Assembly (NCBI RefSeq): GCF_004114915.1
Contig: NZ_CP022219.1
Coordinates: 712,501-776,500, forward strand
DNA: 64,000 nucleotides
Direction of reading: 5' to 3'
Source: Bradyrhizobium guangxiense
GTDB taxonomy: Bacteria > Pseudomonadota > Alphaproteobacteria > Rhizobiales > Xanthobacteraceae
This document shows, piece by piece, positions 50,449 through 58,218 of the stretch. The notes beneath the pieces were generated by a model. The model saw nothing but the letters and a program-made list of their open reading frames with translations. It had not been told where the DNA came from and ran no database searches. The translations under genes were made by a program, and so were the position numbers. The stretch's first letter is position 1; each line of letters starts with the position of its first letter.

Positions 50449-51393
50449 CTACCTTCCTCCCGCCACCACCCACACCACCACCGGCAACGTCGCCGACGCC
50501 AGCAGCGTCCCCAGCGCCACCGCGCCCGACACCGGGTTCACCAGCCGCTGATACTGGACCGCGAAGATGTACGCGTTCGCGCCGGTCGGCATTGCTGCGA
50601 ACAGCACGATGACGCCGGCCGCAACCGGCGGCAGGCCGAGCAGTCTTGCCAGCACGAACGCGGCTGCCGGCATCGCTGCCAGCTTGAGCGCGCACATCAC
50701 CAAAATGCTCAGCTTCTCGCCCTTCACCTCGAAGCGGAACAAATTGATGCCGAGCGCGATCAGCGCCGTCGGCGAGCCCGCCTGCGCCAGCAGCTCGATC
50801 GTCCTGTCGACGACGGGGGTGAGACCGAGGCCGATGAAGCGCCAGATCACGCCGAAGCCGATCGCGAGCATCAGGGGGTTGCGGGCGAGGTCGGCGAGCA
50901 CGGGGCGGATCACCGAGAGGGCCGAGCCGGTGCGCTTGCGGCTGACCAGCTCCATCTGCAGGATGCCGCAGAGCCAGAGCAGCGGCGTGTTCACCGACAG
51001 GATCAGCGCCATCGCCCCTGCCGCTTCATTGCCGAGCGCAGAGAGCACGAGGGGAATGCCGAGCATCACGATGTTGCCGTAGACCGAGCCGATCGCGAAC
51101 ACGACGCCGTCTTCGCTGCTGCCGCGCCGCGCGCGCAGGAGCGCGGAGATCATGAGCGCCGCGATCCAGGTCAGCGCCAGCGCGCCGTAATAGGCGCCCC
51201 ACATCCGGTAGGGGCTGACATCGGGGAATTCCGACACGACGATGGTGCGGAACAAGAGCGCGGGGATCGCGATGCTGAAGGCGAACTCGCTGATGCCCTT
51301 GTGCGCGCTCTCCGAGACGAAGCGAAACAGCACCGCGGCATAGCCGGCCGCGATCAGCGCAAACACGGGCGCGACGATCAAGAGGGTGGCCAT
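50449..51393 (-). CDS. AEC (auxin efflux carrier/malonate) family transporter
   Basis: 314 aa, about ten membrane spans in two halves. Family features are LLIVAPVFALIAAGYAAV at the N-terminus, the half-repeat LSVNTPLLWLCGILQ, and FAAMPTGANAYIFAVQYQ near the end. AEC proteins often move malate, malonate or other dicarboxylates. It starts 6 bases after the CoA-ester lyase gene, so it belongs to that operon and probably imports or exports its substrate. A broken second copy lies at 47.0-48.5 kb. Confidence 0.9.
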   Translation of the reverse strand: MATLLIVAPVFALIAAGYAAVLFRFVSESAHKGISEFAFSIAIPALLFRTIVVSEFPDVSPYRMWGAYYGALALTWIAALMISALLRARRGSSEDGVVFAIGSVYGNIVMLGIPLVLSALGNEAAGAMALILSVNTPLLWLCGILQMELVSRKRTGSALSVIRPVLADLARNPLMLAIGFGVIWRFIGLGLTPVVDRTIELLAQAGSPTALIALGINLFRFEVKGEKLSILVMCALKLAAMPAAAFVLARLLGLPPVAAGVIVLFAAMPTGANAYIFAVQYQRLVNPVSGAVALGTLLASATLPVVVWVVAGGR

Positions 51394-51399
51394 GCGCCG

Positions 51400-52323
51400 C
51401 TACGACCCCAACCCTATGATCCGGCGCGCCATGCGCACATTGGCATAGTCGATCATCTTGCCGTCCAGCGTCACCGCGCCCTGGCCTTGCGCCTCGGCCT
51501 GCTCCATGGCTTCGACGATCCGCCGCGCCTGGGCCAGCTCCGCGTCCGACGGCATGAACGCGCGCAGCGTCGGTTCGATCTGGTCGGGGTGGATGATTTG
51601 CTTGCCGTCAAAGCCCATCGCCGCGGCCTTCTGCGCGCTGCTCTCGGTCAATTTGGCATCGCGGAACGCGCCACAGGGACCGTCGATAGCGATGAGGCCG
51701 AATGCGCGTGCGGCCACCAGCAGGCGCATCATCGGATAGGCGAACAGGTCGAGCGGGGCGGCGGCGTAGCCGCTCTGCGCCGATCCGACGTGGCGATAGC
51801 CGTCCGGCGACACGCCGATGTCGGAAGAGCGGGCGCCGATCGACGCTGCGAAATCGCCGACGCCGAGATGCAGCGCGGCGACGCTGGGGTGACACGCGGC
51901 GAGCGCGTCGACATTGACGAGGCCGAGCGAGGTCTCGATCAGCAAGTCCAGCGCGATCGGCGCGGCGCGATCCGGCGCGGCCGCGCGTAAGCGATCGGCG
52001 ATCGCAACGATGTCGCTCGGGCGCTCCGCCTTCGGCACGATCAAAGCATCGAGCCGCGGCAGCGCTGCCAGCGCACGGATCTCGTCTGCGATAAAGGGGC
52101 TGTCGACGGCGTTGATCCTGACCGTGACGCGCTTGTTGCCCCAGTCGAGCGAGGCGAGGGCGCGGACGGCTTCCTCCAGCGCATGGCTCTTCTCCGAGGG
52201 CGGCACCGCGTCCTCGAGATCCATGAATACCGCATCCGCAGCCGAGCTAGCTGCCTTGGCGACGAGACGGGCGCGATGCGCGGGGACGGCGAGATAGGCC
52301 CGCGTTGGGCGCTGCGAGACCAT
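51400..52323 (-). CDS. CoA ester lyase, HpcH/HpaI-CitE family
   Basis: 307-aa TIM-barrel of the malyl/citramalyl/citrate lyase beta group: RAYLAVPAHRARLVAKAASSAADAVFMDLEDAVPPSEK, TVRINAVDSPFI, LIVPKAERPSDI, LLIETSLGLVNVDALA (catalytic Glu), LHLGVGDFAASIG (metal-site Asp) and GFDGKQIIHPDQIEP. It cleaves a 3-hydroxyacyl-CoA diacid to acetyl- or propionyl-CoA plus a 2-oxo acid. It begins 2 bases after the CoA-transferase gene, with GGGGAGG before its ATG. The two act in sequence. Confidence 0.9.
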   Translation of the reverse strand: MVSQRPTRAYLAVPAHRARLVAKAASSAADAVFMDLEDAVPPSEKSHALEEAVRALASLDWGNKRVTVRINAVDSPFIADEIRALAALPRLDALIVPKAERPSDIVAIADRLRAAAPDRAAPIALDLLIETSLGLVNVDALAACHPSVAALHLGVGDFAASIGARSSDIGVSPDGYRHVGSAQSGYAAAPLDLFAYPMMRLLVAARAFGLIAIDGPCGAFRDAKLTESSAQKAAAMGFDGKQIIHPDQIEPTLRAFMPSDAELAQARRIVEAMEQAEAQGQGAVTLDGKMIDYANVRMARRIIGLGS

Positions 52324-52325
52324 CG

Positions 52326-53492
52326 TCACGCCTCCCCGGAAAGGCCGAGCTCGCCGAGGATGGCCTGGTTGTGCTGGCCGACGTCCGGCACCGCATCCAT
52401 CCGCGGGGTCAAGCCGGGAATGGTCAGCGCGGGCAGGAAGCTCATCACCGGCCCGCACGGCGATCCCACGCTTTGCACCCGGCCGCGCGTGCGGAGCTGC
52501 TCGTGTGCCAGGAACGCCTCGACCGAATTCAGATGCGCATTGGCGATGGAAGCTTCGTCCAGCAGCCGCAGCACCTCCTCGCTGGTCATGGCGGCAAAGT
52601 GCTGCTCGATATGAGATTGCAGTTCGTCGCGGTTCTGCATGCGCAGCGGATTGGTCCGGAAGTTCGGATGGTCGGCGAAGCTGGGATCGCCGAGCACGAT
52701 GCTGCACAGCGACCGCCATTCCCGATCGTTCTGGATGCCGAAGAAGACGGTCGTTCCATCGCCGACCCGGAACGGGCCGTAAGGGGCGATCGTCGCGTGC
52801 CTGGCGCCGGTGCGCGGCAGCGGCCGGCCGGTACTGTTGGTGTAGAAGGCGGGATAGCTCATCCAGTCTGTGATGGAATCGAACAGCGAGGCCTGGAAGG
52901 CGGTGCCCTTGCCGGTCCGCTCGCGGCGATACAGCGCCATCAGCACGCCGTTGAGGATGTACATGCCGGTGGCGATATCGACCACCGACAGCCCGACCTT
53001 GGCCGGCTCCGCCTCGGTGCCGTTGATCGCGAGCACGCCGGCCTCGCACTGGACCAGGAGATCATAGGCCTTCTTGTCGCTGTAGGGGCCGCCCGTGCCA
53101 TAGCCAGAGACGTCGCAGGCGATGATGCGCGGATGTTTTTGGAGGAGCGATGCGGCATCGAGGCGGAGCCGCTCCGCCGCGCCCGGCGCGAGATTCTGGA
53201 TGAACACGTCGGCCTGCGGCAGCAGGGCGTCGAGCACCTTGCGGCCGGCCTCGCTCTTGATGTCGATGGCAAGGCTTTCCTTGGAGCGGTTGGTCCAGAC
53301 GAACTGGCTCGACATGCCGTTCATCACGTGGTCGTAGTCCCGGCAGAAATCCCCGGCGCCCGGCCGCTCGATCTTGATCACCCGCGCGCCCCAATCCGCC
53401 AGGTGCCGGCTGGCCAGCGGTGCCGCGATCGCCTGCTCCAGCGAGACCACCGTGACGCCCGCCAGCGGCAGCTCCGCCTCATTCCCCGTCAT
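52326..53492 (-). CDS. CaiB/BaiF (type III) CoA-transferase
   Basis: 388 aa. PLAGVTVVSLEQAIAAPLASRHLADWGARVIKIERPGAGDFCRDY is the typical N-terminus, with Asp in the RLRLDAASL/CDVSGYGTGGPY area and NLAPGAAERL. It moves CoA between a donor such as succinyl-CoA and a carboxylic acid. With the next gene, a CoA ester lyase, it resembles citramalate or malate catabolism. GAGGAGG 8 bases before the ATG at 53492 fixes the start. It is the first gene of the three-gene operon. Confidence 0.9.
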   Translation of the reverse strand: MTGNEAELPLAGVTVVSLEQAIAAPLASRHLADWGARVIKIERPGAGDFCRDYDHVMNGMSSQFVWTNRSKESLAIDIKSEAGRKVLDALLPQADVFIQNLAPGAAERLRLDAASLLQKHPRIIACDVSGYGTGGPYSDKKAYDLLVQCEAGVLAINGTEAEPAKVGLSVVDIATGMYILNGVLMALYRRERTGKGTAFQASLFDSITDWMSYPAFYTNSTGRPLPRTGARHATIAPYGPFRVGDGTTVFFGIQNDREWRSLCSIVLGDPSFADHPNFRTNPLRMQNRDELQSHIEQHFAAMTSEEVLRLLDEASIANAHLNSVEAFLAHEQLRTRGRVQSVGSPCGPVMSFLPALTIPGLTPRMDAVPDVGQHNQAILGELGLSGEA

Positions 53493-53844
53493 GCGATTGT
53501 CCTCCTCGTGTGCGCTTTGTCGACCTGCGCAGGAGACAGGTCGCCACCCCACGCGCATCTTCTTGATGCTGGCATGATGCCCCCGATTTGCCCGACGAGT
53601 CAAACCGGGTTTCGCCAAATCCTAAGACGTAAAATGCCTTGGGATTACCGAGGCTTGGCTACTGTGCATGGGGTTGTTTTCGCGGTTTTTGAGTTGGGGC
53701 TGCCGGAACTGAAGATCGCGGGCTGGTGCCGGGCTGCCCTCCTGTTGCCGAGACCGCACAGGTTGCGGCTTTCGCATCCCCCCTCGTTGCCAACGAACCG
53801 CCGTTCACCCACTATCCGCTGTGACTCGACATGTGGGGGAATAG
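53493..53844. other. 352-base divergent intergenic region
   Basis: It separates the CoA-transferase operon from the plus-strand exported protein. No credible gene, terminator or clear operator repeat was seen. It must hold both promoters. Confidence 0.4.
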
Positions 53845-54186
53845 ATGCGGGCGCTTCGCTTCAAGACATCCTTGGCTGCTGCCACCATCGGGATAGCCCT
53901 GGCCGTGCTGGCCCTGCCCGGCGCCGGCTTCGCTTACACCCAGGAGGAGCAGCAGGCCTGCACGCCGGATGCGATGCGGCTGTGCAGCGAGTTCGTTCCG
54001 AACGTCGATGCCATCACCGCCTGCATGATCAAGAAGAAAGCGCAGCTCTCGCCGCAATGTGCGGTGTTCTTCCGCCGCGGACCCGAGCCCGGCCAGCAGC
54101 GCGCCGGCAAGCCGACCAACATTGCGCCCAAGAAGACGTCAACGACCGCGAAGAAGAGCAAGAAGAAAAAGACCAGCGACGGCTGA
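53845..54186 (+). CDS. small exported Cys- and Lys-rich protein, 113 aa
   Basis: A signal peptide (MRALRFKTSLAAATIGIALAVLALPGAGFA) precedes a short helical domain with four Cys (ACTPDAMRLCSEFVPNVDAITACMIKKKAQLSPQCAVFF), the spacing of paired disulfides. A very basic disordered tail follows (KKTSTTAKKSKKKKTSDG). This Cys arrangement recurs in small rhizobial periplasmic proteins of unknown function. GGGGGAATAG precedes the ATG. Confidence 0.8.
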   Translation: MRALRFKTSLAAATIGIALAVLALPGAGFAYTQEEQQACTPDAMRLCSEFVPNVDAITACMIKKKAQLSPQCAVFFRRGPEPGQQRAGKPTNIAPKKTSTTAKKSKKKKTSDG

Positions 54187-54530
54187 GCGGAGCAGAGCCG
54201 CGTTCCTTTTTCGAAAACTCGTAAGCTGACGGACTCCTTTTGTTCGCCTCGGGGCTTACGTCATGACGCGCAGGCACGACGGAAAAGAGTCGGGTGCCGG
54301 TTTGCGCGGCCAAGTTGCATTCCGCTTTATCCCGACCGACTGCTAAAAAAACGCACACAAGCCTGTCTTTCCCGGCCGTTCGTGTCGCGCCTCACACATC
54401 GCAGTGTGACTCAAAAGCCAACACGCCTTGTTATTTCGTGGCTCCAACGCAACCCCCGATAAATTTTTCTTTCCCGAATCAGCGCGGTGATTCATTTTCG
54501 CGGCCTGGGGTCAATCTGGAGGCCGAAGGT
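54187..54530. other. 344-base intergenic region before parA-like gene
   Basis: No gene or strong hairpin is seen. The region is richer in A and T than its surroundings, especially 54340-54500 (runs such as CTAAAAAAACG and ATAAATTTTTC), which suits a promoter and 5' leader for the ParA-like gene. Confidence 0.4.
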
Positions 54531-55208
54531 ATGAACGTTATTGTTTTTGCATCGCGTAAAGGCGGCTCGGGCAAGAGTACCCTGGCTGCACATCTCGCCG
54601 CGCAGATCAAGGCGAGCAAGCAGGTCATGCTCGTGGACGCGGACCCGCAGGGCTCGCTGACGCTGTGGCACAAGCTGCGTGGCACCAACGAGCCGCCGAT
54701 CAAGGCGGCTGTGAACTCCGTCAGCGGCATCGTCTCCGCTGCCAAGCGCGATGGTTATGAATGGGTGTTGATCGACACGCCGCCGAACCTGTCGGCCGTC
54801 GTCGACGATGCGATCAAGAACGCCACCATGGTGGTGATCCCCGCCCGTCCCGGCGTGTTCGACGTCAACGCGGTGCAGGAAACCATCCAGATGTGCCGCG
54901 CCGCGCGCAAGCCCTACGCGGTCGTGCTCAACGGTGCGCCGGCCAAGCGCGACGAAGCGGAAAGCCCGATCGTCACCATTGCCCGCGAAGCCCTGGCGAA
55001 ATTCCGTGCGCCGGTGTGGGGCGGCCAGATCACCAACCGTTCGGATTTGCTGATGGCGCTGAGCCACGGCGAAGGCGCGCGGGAGTACCAGGCCGAGAGC
55101 CGCGCAGCTCAGGAAATTGCAAGGCTGTGGGCGGCCATCGAGCGTTCAGTGAAGGCCATTCGCGGCACGGCGTCGGCATCCGGCGCAATGCACAAGCAGG
55201 CAGCATAA
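54531..55208 (+). CDS. orphan ParA/MinD-family ATPase
   Basis: 225 aa. The deviant Walker A is KGGSGKST (residues 9-16), with a VDADPQGS motif, Walker B IDTPP, and the family-typical VVIPARPGVFDVNAVQETIQMC. The short length without an N-terminal DNA-binding domain fits small Type Ib or orphan ParA proteins that position plasmids, protein clusters or other cargo. No ParB, parS-like repeats or partner gene lie adjacent, so the cargo is unknown. GGAGG lies 12 bases before the ATG, and a terminator follows. Confidence 0.9.
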   Translation: MNVIVFASRKGGSGKSTLAAHLAAQIKASKQVMLVDADPQGSLTLWHKLRGTNEPPIKAAVNSVSGIVSAAKRDGYEWVLIDTPPNLSAVVDDAIKNATMVVIPARPGVFDVNAVQETIQMCRAARKPYAVVLNGAPAKRDEAESPIVTIAREALAKFRAPVWGGQITNRSDLLMALSHGEGAREYQAESRAAQEIARLWAAIERSVKAIRGTASASGAMHKQAA

Positions 55209-55236
55209 TTTTTTATTGATCATTCCCCGGACGACA

Positions 55237-55264
55237 AACGCGCGGATGTCCGCGCGTTTTGCGT
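55237..55264 (+). terminator. rho-independent terminator after the ParA-like gene
   Basis: A perfect 10-bp stem AAACGCGCGG/CCGCGCGTTT with an ATGT loop is followed by TGCGTTT, 28 bases past the stop. Confidence 0.85.
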
Positions 55265-55284
55265 TTCTGGGACTGACGAGAAAG

Positions 55285-55449
55285 CTACGCCACCATCAGC
55301 ATGTAGAACACGATGACCGGTGACAGCGTGAGGATCACCGACCAGATGCCGACGGCCCAGAGAATGTCCTCGGTGGTAAAGGCCTGCTCGGTGGACAGCG
55401 TGTCCTGTCCGGCGCCGTAATGCGGCGCCAACTCATTATGATTATTCAC
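55285..55449 (-). CDS. small C-terminal-anchored membrane protein, 54 aa
   Basis: GTG start (GGGGGCGTTT upstream). A polar N-terminus (NNHNELAPHYGAGQDTLSTEQAFTTED) leads to one membrane span at the very C-terminus (ILWAVGIWSVILTLSPVIVFYMLMVA). It lies downstream of another tiny protein of the same design (55583-55729) on the same strand. No family is recognised; it is a possible subunit or assembly factor of a membrane complex. Confidence 0.6.
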   Translation of the reverse strand: MNNHNELAPHYGAGQDTLSTEQAFTTEDILWAVGIWSVILTLSPVIVFYMLMVA

Positions 55450-55582
55450 AAACGCCCCCGCGATTTCTTCGCTTATGGGCGTGGACGATATCCCGGGATG
55501 TTTTAAGATTCCGGCTTGCGCCGCCGCTCGTATTTTGAACGCATTTGCGACGGCCGTTTAACCATCCGCGCGAGCGGCGCCG

Positions 55583-55729
55583 TCAGGCGAGCCAGATCCG
55601 AAACAGCAGCACCGGCACCAGGCCGAGCATCACCGCCCAGAATCCGAACGACGAAACGACGAGAATTCCCTGCAAAAGATCGGCCGGCGCGAATTGGCGG
55701 GGGGCTGTAGGCCGGGGGCGATGCCCCAT
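55583..55729 (-). CDS. small C-terminal-anchored membrane protein, 48 aa
   Basis: The polar, Arg/Pro-rich start (MGHRPRPTAPRQFAPADLLQ) is followed by a span running to the C-terminus (GILVVSSFGFWAVMLGLVPVLLFRIWLA). AGAGGGGG is 6 bases before the ATG at 55729; another ATG 6 bases upstream is too close to it. Architecture and location suggest a functional pair with the 54-aa protein. Confidence 0.6.
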   Translation of the reverse strand: MGHRPRPTAPRQFAPADLLQGILVVSSFGFWAVMLGLVPVLLFRIWLA

Positions 55730-55861
55730 GGTCATTCCCCCTCTGGAAGCTCTTGGGAGGGCAACGATAGGCACCGGAGCGTAAACGAGACGTGGATGCG
55801 CCATGCGGCAAGCGCGAAGAGCGTTGGTGCGCGGTTAACCACGGCGCACGCCCGGTCGCTC

Positions 55862-55917
55862 CCACCGCCATCATTCCGGGTTCGCGCTGCGCGCGCGCCC
55901 CGAAATGACGGCGGTGG
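55862..55917 (+). repeat. GTCATTCCGGG-type palindromic repeat
   Basis: The arms CCACCGCCATCATTCCGGG and CCCCGAAATGACGGCGGTGG are near-perfect inverse copies around a GC-rich centre, just past the 3' end of the DapA-family gene. Confidence 0.72.
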
Positions 55918-55933
55918 CGTGAAGAGAAGGCCG

Positions 55934-56842
55934 CTACGCCGCGATCTTCGTCCGTCGCTCGATCTCGCGATCGATCGTGGCGGCGAGCTCGCTGCTCACT
56001 TCCACCATCGGCAGGGGCACTTCGGGGCTGTCGATCAGGCCGCACCGCCACAGCCAGTACTTGGCCGGCGCCGGGCTCGGCTCGGTGAACAACAGCCGCG
56101 TCAGCTCGGCGACCTCGTGCCAGCGCGCCTGCGCGGCGTCGTAATTGCCGCGCTTGTGCTCGGCATAGACGGCCGCAAACGTCGCGGTCTCGACATGGGC
56201 GGACAGCACGATGCCGCCGTCGGCGCCGTCGGTGAGCGCCTCGAAATAGTTCGCGTCCTCGCCGGTGAGCACGCGAAATTCCTTCGGCCGATCGCGCAGC
56301 AGCGCGATGGATTGTTCGCGGCTCCCGCCGCAATCCTTCAGGCCCACGATGTTCCTGTGCTCGGCGAGCCGCAGCATGGTCTGGTTGGTGATGTTCACCG
56401 AGGTGCGATAGGGGATGTTGTAGAGTGCGAGCGGCCAGGCGGCGTGATCGGCGAGCGCCTCGAAATGCGCCAGGAGGCCGCGCTGCGAGGGCCGCACATA
56501 ATAGGGGCTCGCGATCAGATAGCCGTCGATCGGCCAGTCCGCGGTCTCGTCGAGACGCTCCTGCAGCCGCGAGGTGTCGGTCCCCGACAGCCCGAGGCAG
56601 ATCGGCAAGGTGCGGCGGCCGGCCGCCATCTCGTCGCGCACGATGGCGACGAGACGTTCGAGCTCGGGCTCGCGCAGCGTCATGCCTTCACCGGAGGTCG
56701 CCCCCAGGATGAAGCCGTCGATGCCTTGCGCGCTGTAGTGCCGCGTCAGGCGCCGCAACGATCGCTCGTCGAGCGCGCTGCCCTGGAACGGCGTCACCAG
56801 CGGCAGCCACAGCCCGTGCAATTGTTCCTGTAGACCGGTCAT
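55934..56842 (-). CDS. dihydrodipicolinate synthase (DapA)-family aldolase
   Basis: 302-aa TIM-barrel class I aldolase. The Schiff-base Lys is in GLKDCGG, the catalytic Tyr in YNIPYRTSV, and the pyruvate-binding motif GATSGEGMTL is at the N-side. The true DapA usually has YNVPGRT; Tyr in place of Gly, and overall divergence, suggest it may act on another 2-oxo acid aldol substrate. AAGGAG lies before the ATG at 56842. An attenuator-like leader is found upstream on the same strand. Confidence 0.85.
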   Translation of the reverse strand: MTGLQEQLHGLWLPLVTPFQGSALDERSLRRLTRHYSAQGIDGFILGATSGEGMTLREPELERLVAIVRDEMAAGRRTLPICLGLSGTDTSRLQERLDETADWPIDGYLIASPYYVRPSQRGLLAHFEALADHAAWPLALYNIPYRTSVNITNQTMLRLAEHRNIVGLKDCGGSREQSIALLRDRPKEFRVLTGEDANYFEALTDGADGGIVLSAHVETATFAAVYAEHKRGNYDAAQARWHEVAELTRLLFTEPSPAPAKYWLWRCGLIDSPEVPLPMVEVSSELAATIDREIERRTKIAA

Positions 56843-56888
56843 GTTTCCATCTCCTTCTCGGGAAAAGAACCTGAGACGGAGGCACATG

Positions 56889-56990
56889 AAAAAACCCCGT
56901 CCAGGCGGCGGGGTTTTCGAAGATTTGCAGCGATGATGAAGTCACCTAGTGCGCGCAAAAATCCGAGGCCCCGGCATGGGGGCCTTTTTT
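56889..56990 (-). promoter_or_regulatory. attenuator-like leader of the DapA-family gene
   Basis: On the minus strand the order is as follows. A hairpin GGGCCCCC-like (56990-56966) carries ATG in its loop. An 11-codon reading frame (MPGPRIFARTR, 56977-56942) follows. After 24 bases comes a 9-bp terminator stem AAAACCCCG/CGGGGTTTT ending in six T (56917-56889). The gene starts 47 bases later. The first hairpin also has a T run on the plus strand. Confidence 0.5.
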
Positions 56991-57086
56991 CGAGATTGCT
57001 GCGCACGACTTCGTGATCATTTACAAATGATGCGGGGTATGCCTGGAACTGTCAATACACGCGGAGGGCGAAGGCCGATTTGACAG

Positions 57087-57116
57087 AAAAAAAGCCGGGC
57101 CCAAAGAGCCCGGCTT
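57087..57116 (-). terminator. rho-independent terminator after the LysR gene
   Basis: The minus strand reads AAGCCGGGC-TCTTTGG-GCCCGGCTT followed by five more T, a perfect 9-bp stem. It ends transcription coming from trxB-lysR, 174 bases past the lysR stop. Confidence 0.88.
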
Positions 57117-57198
57117 AAGGTATTGGCCACGTGAGGCCGACACAATCACCTTCCAAGAGGGATTACTGAACTCCCGCGCCACTGGAGGAGGGGGACAA

Positions 57199-57318
57199 AT
57201 GCGCAACGCGAAGGCTCAGCGTGCAAACAGTATGGGCTTGACGAGCGTCCTGCAGCAACAGCCGAGGCCGCATGTCAGTCATGCGGAAATCAGGACGGCC
57301 AGCGCTGCGCCTTGCTGA
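57199..57318 (+). CDS. possible 39-aa peptide with strong ribosome-binding site
   Basis: GGAGGAGGGGGACAA immediately precedes an ATG, and the frame (MRNAKAQRANSMGLTSVLQQ...) runs 39 codons, ending inside the 3' end of the convergent LysR gene. It has no recognisable domain. The quality of the initiation site is the only support. Confidence 0.25.
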   Translation: MRNAKAQRANSMGLTSVLQQQPRPHVSHAEIRTASAAPC

Positions 57319-58213
57319 CCACGAAATCGCGGAACACCTGCACGCGCGCCACCGTCTTCAACTCCTCGGGATAGACGAAGTAGGTGTCGAGCTGGATCGA
57401 ATCCGACTCGCCGAACAGCTGCACGAGTTTGCTCTGTTCCTCGACGAGGTAGTCGGGCAGGGCGGCGATGCCGAGGCCCTGCTGACAGGCGCGCACGAGA
57501 CCGAGGATGTTGTTGACCTTGAAATAGGCCTCGCGCGGCCCCGAGCCGTTGCGGCCGGCTTCGACCAGCCAGTTACGGTTCTGCAGATGCGGCGCGAAGT
57601 TGCCGTCGGCGAGCGTGATGATGCGGTGGGAGTCGAGCTCCTCCAGCGTGCGCGGCGTGCCGAAGCGCTTGATGTATTCGGGCGAGCAATAGGCGTGGAA
57701 GCCCATCGCGAACAGCTTGCGCTGGATCAGGTCCGGCTGCGTCGGCTTGCGGGTGCGGATCGCAACGTCCGCCTCGCGCATCGACAGATCGAGCTCCTCG
57801 TCGGTGACGATCAGGGAGATCCGAATCTCGGGATAGAGCGCGGTGAATTCGCCGAGCCGCGGGATCAGCCAGTTGATGCCGACGCCGGGGGTGGTGGTGA
57901 TCTTGAGGTCGCCGCTCGGCCGCTCGCGGCTGTCGGTCAGCTTGGCGCGCGCCGCCTGCAGCTGCATGAACACGTCGTGCGCGGTGCGGAACAACAGGTC
58001 GCCCTGCTCGGTGAGGATCAGGCCGCGGGCGTGGCGGTGGAACAGCGAGACCGAAAGCTCCTGCTCCAGCGCCGAGACCTGGCGGGAGACCGCCGATTGC
58101 GACAGGCCGAGCTGCTCGCCCGCATGCGTGAAGCTGCCCGCTTCCGCCGCTGCGTGAAACACCTTCAGCTTGTCCCAGTCCATATCCGTAAATCCGTCGC
58201 GTGTTCGAGGCAT
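57290..58213 (-). CDS. LysR-family transcriptional regulator
   Basis: 307 aa. The helix-turn-helix is canonical: LKVFHAAAEAGSFTHAGEQLGLSQSAVSRQVSALEQELSVSLFHR. The effector domain has GVGINWLIPRLGEFTALYPEIRISLIV and RACQQGLGIAALPDYLVEE. It begins 5 bases after the trxB stop and is therefore co-transcribed with thioredoxin reductase; a role in redox or stress control is an inference from this link. A start 33 bases further in (MDWDKLK) is also possible. Confidence 0.93.
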   Translation of the reverse strand: MPRTRDGFTDMDWDKLKVFHAAAEAGSFTHAGEQLGLSQSAVSRQVSALEQELSVSLFHRHARGLILTEQGDLLFRTAHDVFMQLQAARAKLTDSRERPSGDLKITTTPGVGINWLIPRLGEFTALYPEIRISLIVTDEELDLSMREADVAIRTRKPTQPDLIQRKLFAMGFHAYCSPEYIKRFGTPRTLEELDSHRIITLADGNFAPHLQNRNWLVEAGRNGSGPREAYFKVNNILGLVRACQQGLGIAALPDYLVEEQSKLVQLFGESDSIQLDTYFVYPEELKTVARVQVFRDFVVSKAQRWPS

Positions 58214-58218
58214 GATCT

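Noticed and set aside
52305..54224. 639-codon plus-strand frame over the CoA-transferase gene
   Set aside because: Antisense to a clear CaiB/BaiF gene; the same frame happens to run through an intergenic stretch.
54531..55208. ParA-like gene as part of a plasmid or chromosome partition locus
   Set aside because: No parB or repeated parS-like sites flank it.
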